Shown here one piece after another: positions 16,228-23,660 of a stretch of DNA of 47,646 nucleotides. The position numbers and the translations under genes are program-made. The notes under the pieces were generated by a model that saw only the letters and a list, made by a program, of their open reading frames with translations, had not been told where the DNA came from and did not search any database. This stretch comes from Archangiaceae bacterium (lineage in GTDB: Bacteria > Myxococcota > Myxococcia > Myxococcales > Myxococcaceae): the NCBI GenBank assembly GCA_016879935.1, contig JAACJQ010000441.1, positions 1 to 47,646 of the forward strand. The letters run 5' to 3'. How positions within the stretch are numbered: the first letter of the stretch is position 1; each line of letters begins with the position of its first letter.

Positions 16228-16773
16228 TCAATCTTCCTCGAGGCTGCCGTGCCAGTAGGTCAGGTCCCTCAGCCAGGTGCCCCAGGAGGCGGGCATGCCC
16301 TTCTGGAACTGGAAGGTGAGACGGAGCGTGTCCGGCAGCTTCGTCGGCTTCACCGGCTTCACCTTCAACGGCATGTGGGCCTGGTCCGGCGTGCGTCCAC
16401 CCTTGTTCTGGTTGCAGGGCACGCAGGCGATCACGATGTTCTCCCAGTTCGTGGCGCCGCCGCGCGAACGGGGAATGACGTGGTCGTACGTCGCTTCCGC
16501 GCGAGTCACGGGGCGCTGGCAGTACTGGCAGCGGCCGTGGTCACGGGCGTAGACGTTCTCGCGGCTGAACCGGATCACCGGCTTGCGCCGCGCGAGCATT
16601 CTCAGGAAGCGAACCACGGACGGGACCTTGATCTCGAAGCTCACGCTTCGAATCGTCTGATCCTCGTACGCCTCGACGAGCTCGACCTTGCCGAGGAACA
16701 GCAGCGTGATGGCGCGCTGCCAGGGAATGCGTGCGACGGGCTGGTACGAACGGTTGAGAACGAGCGTCTCCAT
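16228..16773 (-). CDS. HNH endonuclease family protein (paralogue 2)
   Basis: A 181-residue paralogue of the protein at 13978-14577. The zinc cysteines are Cys82/Cys85 ('CQYC') and Cys117/Cys120 ('CVPCN'); the HNH centre is Asp97-His98 in 'YDHVIPRSRGG' and Asn112, then 'KGGRTPDQA'. The shared N-terminus is 'LVLNRSYQPVARIPWQRAI'. A strong ribosome site (AAAGGAGG at 16778-16785, minus strand) precedes the ATG. It is transcribed alone and ends at the terminator at 16007-16038. All catalytic residues are present; the biological role of the family is not established. Confidence 0.92.
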   Translation of the reverse strand: METLVLNRSYQPVARIPWQRAITLLFLGKVELVEAYEDQTIRSVSFEIKVPSVVRFLRMLARRKPVIRFSRENVYARDHGRCQYCQRPVTRAEATYDHVIPRSRGGATNWENIVIACVPCNQNKGGRTPDQAHMPLKVKPVKPTKLPDTLRLTFQFQKGMPASWGTWLRDLTYWHGSLEED

Positions 16774-16849
16774 GGTGCCTCCTTTCGGCGGCTCACCTGT
16801 CGTGGAGCCGATGCCGCAGAAGACGCAGACGCTTTCGATTCCTGAACGA

Positions 16850-18349
16850 CTACACCTTCTTGTCGGCCTTTTTCGGCTTCTTCTCGGGCACCGGCGCGAC
16901 CGTCTTCGCGACGTCTTCGGGCGAGTACAGCAGCTTGTAGGTGTTGTAGCTGCGCAGCACGCGCTTCACGTAATTGCGCGTTTCCTGAAGGGGAATCTGC
17001 TCGATCCACGCGGGCAGATCTTCGACGGGCAGCTCCTTGCGCCAGCGGCCCACGGCACCAGGACCAGCGTTGTAGCTGGCGACCGCGAACGGCTTCACGC
17101 CCTCGAAGCGGATCATGAGATCGGACAGGTAGCGGGCACCGAGCTTGATGTTGAGGTCTGGCTCGAGGAGCGCGGCGGTCGACGGCCTGGGCAGCTTGAG
17201 CTGCGCGGCGACCTCCGCCGCGGTGTACGGCATCAACTGGCACAGCCCGAGCGCACCGGCCCACGAGAGCGCCTTGGGGTCGAGCGCGCTCTCTTCACGC
17301 ATGAGGGCCTGCAGGAGATCGGGGTCGAGCTCGTCAGCCTCGAGGCTCGAGGCCTCGACCTGTTCACGAAACGCCTTCGGGTACGCAATCTCCCAGACGA
17401 GGCGGGTCTTGCGCGTGATTGGCCCTGAGAGATCGCGACGCAGCCACAGCCGCGCCATGCCGTGCGCGGGACGCTCTTCACCAGCCATCGCGAGCATCAC
17501 GACGAGCAGTCGGAGCGACTCCGCCGGCAGCTTCGCGCGCTCGATCGAGATGATCTCCATCGGAACGAGCTCACCGAAACCGAGGCGCAGCAGCTCCACC
17601 GCAGAGCGGAATTGCAGGTCGTCGGCCATGGCGGTGACGGGCAGCGGGAAGACGTCGTCGACACGCGAGGCCGCCGCGACCGCCTTCTGCAGCGCCTTCA
17701 CCTTCGAGGGACTCAGCGCCTCCGCTCGTTCACGCGAGAGGAGCCCGTAGAAGGTCGCGGGGTGCGCAGCGGCGTTCTCGGCGAGCACGGTGAAGGCTTC
17801 GGTGCGCTTGCCCTGCTCTTCCAGAATGCGCGCGCGCCAGTAGCGGGCCCGCTCCTGTTCGTGCGACTCCTCCATCGAGCCGAAGCGCTCTTCGATCTCT
17901 TCGAGCACCTCGATCGAGCCGGCCTTGTCGCCCTGGGTGCGGCGGAGCCAAAAGAGCTTGAACAGCCCGTCGGCCCCCATGTCGGAGAGCGGAAAGCGAT
18001 CAGCCAGCTCGGCGAGGCGATCGGCGGCTCCTTCGAGATCGCCTGCACGCTGACGCACCTCGGCCGCGAAGAAGAGCGCATCATCAGCGAGGGGGTGATC
18101 GGGGAAGTCCTTCGCGAGCGTCTCGTACGTCTCGATCGCGGTGTCGGGCGTCGTGACCGTCTGGCTGAAGCCGAGCGTGTAGAGCGCCTTCGCGCGCAGA
18201 TCGTCGTCCTTGCACTTCTTCACCACGGGCGTGAGGGCAACGACGGCCTTCGGGTGCGCCCGGAGCTTTCGGTGTGCCTTCCCGGCCGCGAAATGGGCGC
18301 GGCACGCGAGCGCATCGGGCAACTTGAGTTCCTCGAGCAGCGGCTCCAC
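16850..18349 (-). CDS. Soluble lytic transglycosylase, C-terminal part after an in-frame stop
   Basis: The 499-residue downstream part of a gene split by a TAG. It holds TPR-like helices and then an SLT domain with catalytic Glu in 'LMREESALDP' (Glu643 counted from the full start), 'GALGLCQLMPYTA', 'NIKLGARYLSDL' and 'AVASYNAGPGAV', all normal for Slt-type enzymes that cleave peptidoglycan to 1,6-anhydro products. Its first possible start is the GTG at 18349, without a signal peptide. It is in the same frame as the upstream part, so the two look like one 789-codon gene. Without readthrough, the enzyme part could be made only by restart and would remain in the cytoplasm. Confidence 0.85.
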   Translation of the reverse strand: MEPLLEELKLPDALACRAHFAAGKAHRKLRAHPKAVVALTPVVKKCKDDDLRAKALYTLGFSQTVTTPDTAIETYETLAKDFPDHPLADDALFFAAEVRQRAGDLEGAADRLAELADRFPLSDMGADGLFKLFWLRRTQGDKAGSIEVLEEIEERFGSMEESHEQERARYWRARILEEQGKRTEAFTVLAENAAAHPATFYGLLSRERAEALSPSKVKALQKAVAAASRVDDVFPLPVTAMADDLQFRSAVELLRLGFGELVPMEIISIERAKLPAESLRLLVVMLAMAGEERPAHGMARLWLRRDLSGPITRKTRLVWEIAYPKAFREQVEASSLEADELDPDLLQALMREESALDPKALSWAGALGLCQLMPYTAAEVAAQLKLPRPSTAALLEPDLNIKLGARYLSDLMIRFEGVKPFAVASYNAGPGAVGRWRKELPVEDLPAWIEQIPLQETRNYVKRVLRSYNTYKLLYSPEDVAKTVAPVPEKKPKKADKKV

Positions 18350-18361
18350 GAGCGCGAGGCC

Positions 18362-18364
18362 CTA
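18362..18364 (-). other. In-frame amber codon interrupting the transglycosylase gene
   Basis: TAG on the minus strand at codon 286. The preceding residues are 'EQLIDAHRNA' and the following in-frame residues are 'GLALVEPLLEELKLP', a seamless continuation. A one-base change from GAG or CAG would restore the frame. It is a nonsense mutation, a sequencing error, or a recoded stop. Confidence 0.85.
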
Positions 18365-19219
18365 CGCGTTGCGATGGGCGTCGATGAGCTGCTCGGCGCG
18401 CGTCACCTTCACTTCGGTCGACAGACTTTCGACATCGACGAGCCGCTTCTCGTTCTTCGTCGTCTGAACCGAGAGCGGGTGCTTCGACCACAGCGCGGCG
18501 AGGGCAGCCTGCTCGGCCCTCGCGTCACCTCGCACCTGGTGGAGATCGGCGAGCGCGAGCAACGCCTCGGCCCCGACGTCCCTGCCCCACGGCGGCGCCG
18601 GCCGTTCACCAAGCGACGTGAGCACCTCGATCGCGCGCGGAGTCTCCTTCGTGTGGCGGAGCGATCGCCCCAGCCCCAGCTGCGCGTCGAACCACATGCG
18701 AGACTTCGGGTTCACCTTCTCGAAGACGCGATTGGCGCTCTCGAAATCGTTCAGGCCTTCGAAGGCCCAGCCCGCGTGAACGAGGCAGCGATCGGTCAGC
18801 GCGGTGTACGTCTCGGCCAGCGCTTCGAACTCGGGCGCGGCGAAGGCGAAGTCTCTCGTGCGAAACGCGGCAAGCGCACGAAGGAACCGCACCGGGTTCG
18901 TGTCTTTGACGGCGTCGAGCTTCTCCCGCGCGCGTGTGTACGAGCCCTGGGCGAATGCCTGCCGCGCCTCCCGCAGCTTCCCCTCGAGGAAGTAGGGCGA
19001 CAGATCGGCGCGCTCCATCGAGATGACCTGAGGAACGCCCGCGTCGACCACGACCGGAGGGGCCTCGAGCGCCGGAAACGCGGGGTTCGCCATCAGCGCG
19101 ATCGGGTCGGGCTCGGCCATCACCTCGGCGCCAAACGGGTCTTCGTCGGTTCCGCGTTGTGCGAAGGCCAGCGATGCCACGAGCAGAAACCCGAGACTGA
19201 CCAGACGGCTGACGCGCAC
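18362..19219 (-). CDS. Soluble lytic transglycosylase, signal peptide and TPR part
   Basis: A 285-residue N-terminal part. I chose the GTG at 19219: a TACGAT hexamer ends 6 nt before it, and it gives a clean signal peptide ('RLVSLGFLLVASLAFAQRG') cut after about residue 18. The ORF could open much further upstream, but that would cover the divergent kinase gene. TPR-like helices fill residues 75-285 ('YTRAREKLDAVKDTNPVRFLRAL'). The frame stops at TAG (18362-18364), and the same frame then continues straight into the catalytic part. Alone this piece would be a secreted TPR protein with no enzyme domain. Confidence 0.82.
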   Translation of the reverse strand: MRVSRLVSLGFLLVASLAFAQRGTDEDPFGAEVMAEPDPIALMANPAFPALEAPPVVVDAGVPQVISMERADLSPYFLEGKLREARQAFAQGSYTRAREKLDAVKDTNPVRFLRALAAFRTRDFAFAAPEFEALAETYTALTDRCLVHAGWAFEGLNDFESANRVFEKVNPKSRMWFDAQLGLGRSLRHTKETPRAIEVLTSLGERPAPPWGRDVGAEALLALADLHQVRGDARAEQAALAALWSKHPLSVQTTKNEKRLVDVESLSTEVKVTRAEQLIDAHRNA

Positions 19220-19225
19220 GAACGC

Positions 19226-19231
19226 ATCGTA
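19226..19231 (-). promoter_or_regulatory. Candidate -10 element TACGAT for the transglycosylase gene
   Basis: On the minus strand TACGAT ends 6 nt before the GTG at 19219, which predicts a leaderless mRNA. A TTGACG -35-like sequence lies at 19247-19252 with a 15-bp spacer, inside the leader of the divergent gene. Confidence 0.5.
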
Positions 19232-19237
19232 CACGGC

Positions 19238-19243
19238 TACACT
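19238..19243 (+). promoter_or_regulatory. Candidate -10 element TACACT for the histidine kinase gene
   Basis: TACACT ends 13 nt before the ATG at 19257. Only 6 bp separate it from the opposing -10 at 19226-19231, so the two polymerases cannot bind together. Confidence 0.48.
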
Positions 19244-19256
19244 GCACGTCAACTTC

Positions 19257-21458
19257 ATGGACATCAGGACACAAAGCGCGCTGCTGGCAGGCATCATCGG
19301 CCTCGCGCTCGGCATCTCGATGCTCCTGAGGCAGCAGCGCGCGCGGGTGGTGACGCTCTTCAGCGTGTTCGCGCTGTCGGTGGGCGCGTTCCACTTCGCG
19401 CGCTTCCTCGAGGGGCTCTTCCCCATCGTCGACGACACGCCGTCGATCGTGTCGCGGGTGATGCTGGGGCTCACCATCGTCCTCGGAGCCCTGGTTCCGT
19501 CGACGGCGCTGTCCTTCTTCCTCGAGTTCCTCAACTTCAGTCCTCGCGCTGCGCGCTACGGCCGGCGCACCTCGTTCTTCTCGCTTCTTCTTGGTCTGGC
19601 GGTCGGCGCGACACCACTGGCCGATCAGCTGTGGGCGCGAGTGGCCGTGGTCGCGTGGGTGCTGCTGGCGCTCACGTTCTCGGTGTCGCTGCTGCTCTCA
19701 CGCATGCAGGCCAGCGAGTCGCGCATCGATCGCCTGCGCCTGATGTACCTGGCGATCGGCGCCGGCGGCTCCATCGTCTTCTCGGCGCTCGACTTCCTCG
19801 CGCGCTTCGACATCGCGTTCCCCACGCTTGGGCCCATCATCTCGACGCTGTACCTGTTCTTCCTCAGCCAGACGCTGCTGCGCCTGCGCCTGATGGACCT
19901 GCACGAGCTGCTCGGAAAGATCGCGTCGCAGACGGTGCTCGCCGTCATTCTCGCCGTCGTCTTCATCGTGCTGACGGTGTGGGTGCAGAAGGACAACACC
20001 AGCCTCTACCTGTTCAACACGACCGTCTCGGCGTTCGTGATGCTGATTCTGCTCGAGCCGCTCTCGAACTGGGTCGAGGAGCGCGTGGTCGCCCTCTTCT
20101 TTCGCCAGCGCTTCGCGTTCCTCGAGTCGGTGCGGCAGCTGCTGCGGCGAACGGCCAACGTGATCGACGGCCCGCAGCTGGCGGCGATGCTGCTCGACGG
20201 CCTCAACGAGACACGCCGAATCACGCATGCCTCGATCTACCTGCTCGCGGAGGATCGGCCCGGCTTCCGGCTGCTCGACAGTCGTGGCCCGCAGCCGGCG
20301 CTCTTTCTCGATGCAGGCACCGCGCGGGCCCTCGTCAGCCGCACCGAACGTGCGCAGCTGCTCGAGACGGTGAACCGGCGCTCCGCCGAGCTGAAGGCGC
20401 AGCCGCTCGAAGCCCGCAAGGCGCGTGAAGAGGTGAAGCGGCTCAACGACGTGAGGCAGGCGCTCGAGCAGATGCGCGCCGGCATCACGGTGCCCTTGAT
20501 GGGCAACGATCGGGTGCTCGGCTTCTTGAACCTGTGGGACGAGCGCGTGCCCGAAGCGTTCGCGTCCGACGAGATCGCGCTCATTCTCGAGCTGGCCGAT
20601 CGCTTCTCCACCGTCGTCGAAAACTCGAAGCTGTACGAGCGCATGCGCGAACGCGACCGCCTCGCCGCGCTCGGTGAGATGGCCGCCGGTCTGGCCCACG
20701 AGATTCGCAATCCGCTCGGAGCGATCAAGGGCGCCGCGCAGTGCCTCGACCCGAAGACCGTGCCGACCGACGATCGAGAGTTCATCGAGGTGATCGTCGA
20801 AGAGGTGAACCGGCTCAACGGCGTGGTGACGGCGTTCCTCGACTACGCGCGCCCGCTCAAGCAGAGCTTCGGCCCCACCGACGTGAACGAGGTCGTCACC
20901 CGCACGTTGCGGCTCATTCAGAACGATCTGCCGAAGAACGTGACGATTCGCGAAGCGCTGGCGCCCGATCTCGCGCGCGTCGATGGTGACGCGGAGCAGC
21001 TCAAGCAGGTGCTCATCAACCTCGTGCAGAACGCAGCGCAGGCCATTGGCGACAAGCCCGGCGAGATCGTGCTCACAACGATGAAGCCCGAGCGCTTCGG
21101 CGACTTTCGCCAGCCCGACTCCATCGAGATTCAGGTGACCGACTCGGGCCCGGGCATTCCACCGGAGCAGCAGCTGAACATCTTCGTGCCGTTCTTCACC
21201 ACGAAGCAGAAAGGCACGGGCCTGGGGCTCGCGATCTGTCAGCGCATCGTGAAGAGCCACGGAGGGACGATCGCCGTTCAGAGCAAGGTCGATGAAGGCG
21301 CGACCTTCGTCATTCGACTGCCGTCGCTGCCTTCGGAGCAGCCCGCGCCTGAGACGCCGCTCCCGGAAGGCACGCCGATGCCTGGCACGATCGCACCGCC
21401 AGAGGTCGTGCAGACGAGAGCGAGCCGCCGCGATCGAAAGAAGAAACAGCGCGCCTGA
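19257..21458 (+). CDS. Membrane sensor histidine kinase (multi-TM, GAF, HisKA, HATPase)
   Basis: A 733-residue kinase. Residues 1 to about 285 contain roughly eight or nine hydrophobic helices with little loop, so the sensor is in the membrane. A GAF-like domain follows (about 290-460). The dimerisation domain has phospho-acceptor His481 in 'GLAHEIRNPLGAIKG'. The ATP-binding domain shows the N box ('LINLVQNAAQAI'), 'DSGPGIPPEQ' and 'GTGLGLAI'. A Pro-rich tail ends in a basic cluster. No response regulator is adjacent; such NtrB-type kinases usually signal to NtrC-type regulators. The stop (21456-21458) directly abuts the stop of the opposing PDZ gene. Confidence 0.92.
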   Translation: MDIRTQSALLAGIIGLALGISMLLRQQRARVVTLFSVFALSVGAFHFARFLEGLFPIVDDTPSIVSRVMLGLTIVLGALVPSTALSFFLEFLNFSPRAARYGRRTSFFSLLLGLAVGATPLADQLWARVAVVAWVLLALTFSVSLLLSRMQASESRIDRLRLMYLAIGAGGSIVFSALDFLARFDIAFPTLGPIISTLYLFFLSQTLLRLRLMDLHELLGKIASQTVLAVILAVVFIVLTVWVQKDNTSLYLFNTTVSAFVMLILLEPLSNWVEERVVALFFRQRFAFLESVRQLLRRTANVIDGPQLAAMLLDGLNETRRITHASIYLLAEDRPGFRLLDSRGPQPALFLDAGTARALVSRTERAQLLETVNRRSAELKAQPLEARKAREEVKRLNDVRQALEQMRAGITVPLMGNDRVLGFLNLWDERVPEAFASDEIALILELADRFSTVVENSKLYERMRERDRLAALGEMAAGLAHEIRNPLGAIKGAAQCLDPKTVPTDDREFIEVIVEEVNRLNGVVTAFLDYARPLKQSFGPTDVNEVVTRTLRLIQNDLPKNVTIREALAPDLARVDGDAEQLKQVLINLVQNAAQAIGDKPGEIVLTTMKPERFGDFRQPDSIEIQVTDSGPGIPPEQQLNIFVPFFTTKQKGTGLGLAICQRIVKSHGGTIAVQSKVDEGATFVIRLPSLPSEQPAPETPLPEGTPMPGTIAPPEVVQTRASRRDRKKKQRA

Positions 21459-23651
21459 TTACCAGTAGCTCATCAGCAACGACTTGCGCCGCAGCACCAG
21501 CTCGAGCGGGCGGCCTTCACGTTCGAAGCCGATGCGCACGGCCGTTCCTGCGGGCCCACGAATGCGGCTGACGACGTTCTGGAGATCGGCACCAGCAGGG
21601 GCGCCGTCGATGGTGACGATGACGTCACCGGCGCGAACACCAGCGCGTTCAGCCGGACTGCCCTCGTTCACGACCTGCACCGAAATGCGCGTCGGGTCCG
21701 GGCGAAGCGTCATGCCGACGCCCTCGAAGCGCGGCGCGTCGTCTTGAAAGGGCTTGTTCGGAGCGGGCTGCAGCTCGACGACCAGGTTCGACGCGTCAGG
21801 CCTCGCGGGTAGGTAGAAGCCCTGCGCCTCGTAGCCCTCGCGGCCGACGATCAACTGCACCTGTTTGGGCTGTGGCGGCAACGTGAACTCGCCGCGCGCG
21901 TCGGTGGTGACGCTCACCTTGCCCATGGCCGACTCGGCACGAATGCGCGCGTTCTGAATCGGCAGCTTCGAGGTGCGATCGACGACGCGACCGTGAACCG
22001 GATCGGTCGCGGTGAGGCGCAGCGTGATGTCGACGGGCGCGCCCGCGATCGTCACCAGCTGACCGCCCGTTCGGCCACGCCCGCTCACCTCGGCGAGCAC
22101 GATCCACCGGCCCTTGGGCAGGTCGATCTGGAACACGCCGTCTGGCGCCATCAGCACGTACTTCCGCACGGCGCCGGTCTCGTCGCTGCGGGCGAGCACC
22201 ACCGCGTCGGCCACCGCAGCGCCGCTGTCGTCGATCACCCGAACCAGGGCCTTGCCCCGCTCGAGCCGCAGCACGACCTGATCGCCGGGCTTCGCCGTCG
22301 CCGTCGCCGCACCGTCGGGCCCTTCGGCGTCGAGCAACACCTGCGCGGCGGGCACGCCTTCGAACGTGAACGTTCCATCGGCTGCAGACACCGTCTCTGA
22401 CGAGGGGCCCGACCAATCGCCGCTGCGCCAGCGAACCCGAACGCCGCCCACTGCGGGCTCGACGCGGCCCGAGAGCACCTTCCCCGCAGTCACTTCGATG
22501 TTCCACGGCTGCCCGTCATCACGGTGATCGAAGGGCCCCGCGATCGTGCTGAACGCGCCATGGCGCACCTGCACGAGGTAGCGACCGACGGGCACGGCGT
22601 TGAACGAGAAGCGCCCGTCGAGCAGCGCAGTCGTCGTGCTGACGGAGTCTTCGGTGAAGGCGTTCACGAGCGTGAGGCTCGCGGTCGAGAACGGCGCTCC
22701 ATCTTTTCGAACGGTGCCACTCACCAGGCCCAGATCGCCGAGTTCGAGCACCACGCCCTTGTGCGTCTCCCCAACCGCGATGCGCACCTCAGGCCCCGAG
22801 AACGTCACGCCTGCAGGCGTCACCGCCATCACGCGTCGCAGGCCCTCGCTGCACTCGATGCGGAACTCGCCCCTGGCATTGGAGAGCACGATCGGGCTGC
22901 GTTCGCCGCGACGAACGCCTTCGGTGAGTTCGGCCCAGACCGAGACACCTGCGCGTGGCGTGCCCTGCTCCATCACCTGGCCTTCGATCGCCGAGACGGG
23001 AGAGAGCGCGAGATCGAGACGCCCACCCGCTCGCGCCAGCTCGAGCGACACCCACTCGGTGCGTGGCAGGAACCCCTTCGCTCCGACGTCGAGCCAGATC
23101 TGGCTCTTCGGCGCCGGCAGTTGAAACGCCCCCAGCGCGTTCGTCTGCGTGGTGCCGCCCGACCACGAGATCACCGCGCGCGGAATCGGCGCACGCGTCA
23201 CCACGTCGCGCACCACCCCATCGAGCGTCACCGTCGGCTTCAGCTCGAGCACCAGGCCATCGATCGTCTTGCCAGGCTCGATGACGAAAGGGCCGAGCAC
23301 GTCGGAGGCGAGCGCTCCAGCAGACGCCGCGAGAAACACCGGCTCTCCTGGCACGCCCTCGACGCGAAATGCGCCGTCGTCGAGGCTCTCGACGGTCATC
23401 GGCACGGTGGCCTTCAGCGAGATTCGGGCTCGCGCGACCCCCTGCCCATTCGCCTTGACGAAGCCGGCAAGCGCCCCCGGACGAACGGTCTCGACCAGCT
23501 GCCGCGGGAGCTTCGGGCTGTCGGCGTCGTCGGTGTTCTCGACCGCCGTCTGCACTCCAAGCGGGGCCGAGTCATCGGACGACGAGAAGGCCCACCAGAG
23601 GCCAGCGACCAGAAACAGGGCTCCAACGACGGCGAGGGCGCGGCGAGACAC
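21459..23651 (-). CDS. Membrane-anchored protein with Ig-like (carboxypeptidase-regulatory) repeats and a PDZ domain
   Basis: A 730-residue protein with a GTG start. Residues 5-25 form an uncleaved signal anchor or signal peptide ('ALAVVGALFLVAGLWWAFSS'). A long series of carboxypeptidase-regulatory-like beta-sandwich repeats follows, recognised by phrases such as 'TLDGVVRDVVTRAPIPRAVI', 'GAFQLPAPKSQIWLDV' and 'GRVVDRTSKLPIQNARI'. The last 90 residues are a PDZ domain ('GSPAERAGVRAGDVIVTIDG'). No protease catalytic domain is present, so it is probably an exported binding or scaffold protein. It lies 9 nt after the giant coiled-coil gene, in the same operon. Confidence 0.85.
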   Translation of the reverse strand: MSRRALAVVGALFLVAGLWWAFSSSDDSAPLGVQTAVENTDDADSPKLPRQLVETVRPGALAGFVKANGQGVARARISLKATVPMTVESLDDGAFRVEGVPGEPVFLAASAGALASDVLGPFVIEPGKTIDGLVLELKPTVTLDGVVRDVVTRAPIPRAVISWSGGTTQTNALGAFQLPAPKSQIWLDVGAKGFLPRTEWVSLELARAGGRLDLALSPVSAIEGQVMEQGTPRAGVSVWAELTEGVRRGERSPIVLSNARGEFRIECSEGLRRVMAVTPAGVTFSGPEVRIAVGETHKGVVLELGDLGLVSGTVRKDGAPFSTASLTLVNAFTEDSVSTTTALLDGRFSFNAVPVGRYLVQVRHGAFSTIAGPFDHRDDGQPWNIEVTAGKVLSGRVEPAVGGVRVRWRSGDWSGPSSETVSAADGTFTFEGVPAAQVLLDAEGPDGAATATAKPGDQVVLRLERGKALVRVIDDSGAAVADAVVLARSDETGAVRKYVLMAPDGVFQIDLPKGRWIVLAEVSGRGRTGGQLVTIAGAPVDITLRLTATDPVHGRVVDRTSKLPIQNARIRAESAMGKVSVTTDARGEFTLPPQPKQVQLIVGREGYEAQGFYLPARPDASNLVVELQPAPNKPFQDDAPRFEGVGMTLRPDPTRISVQVVNEGSPAERAGVRAGDVIVTIDGAPAGADLQNVVSRIRGPAGTAVRIGFEREGRPLELVLRRKSLLMSYW

Positions 23652-23660
23652 GCCCTTCTT

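Noticed and set aside
16021-16845. Plus-strand frame over the structured spacer and HNH gene
   Set aside because: It is antisense to a clear HNH gene with catalytic residues and a strong ribosome site, and it crosses the terminator hairpin.
18362-18364. Selenocysteine as the explanation for the in-frame stop
   Set aside because: Selenocysteine is read at UGA, and this codon is UAG. The nearby selA is therefore not an explanation.
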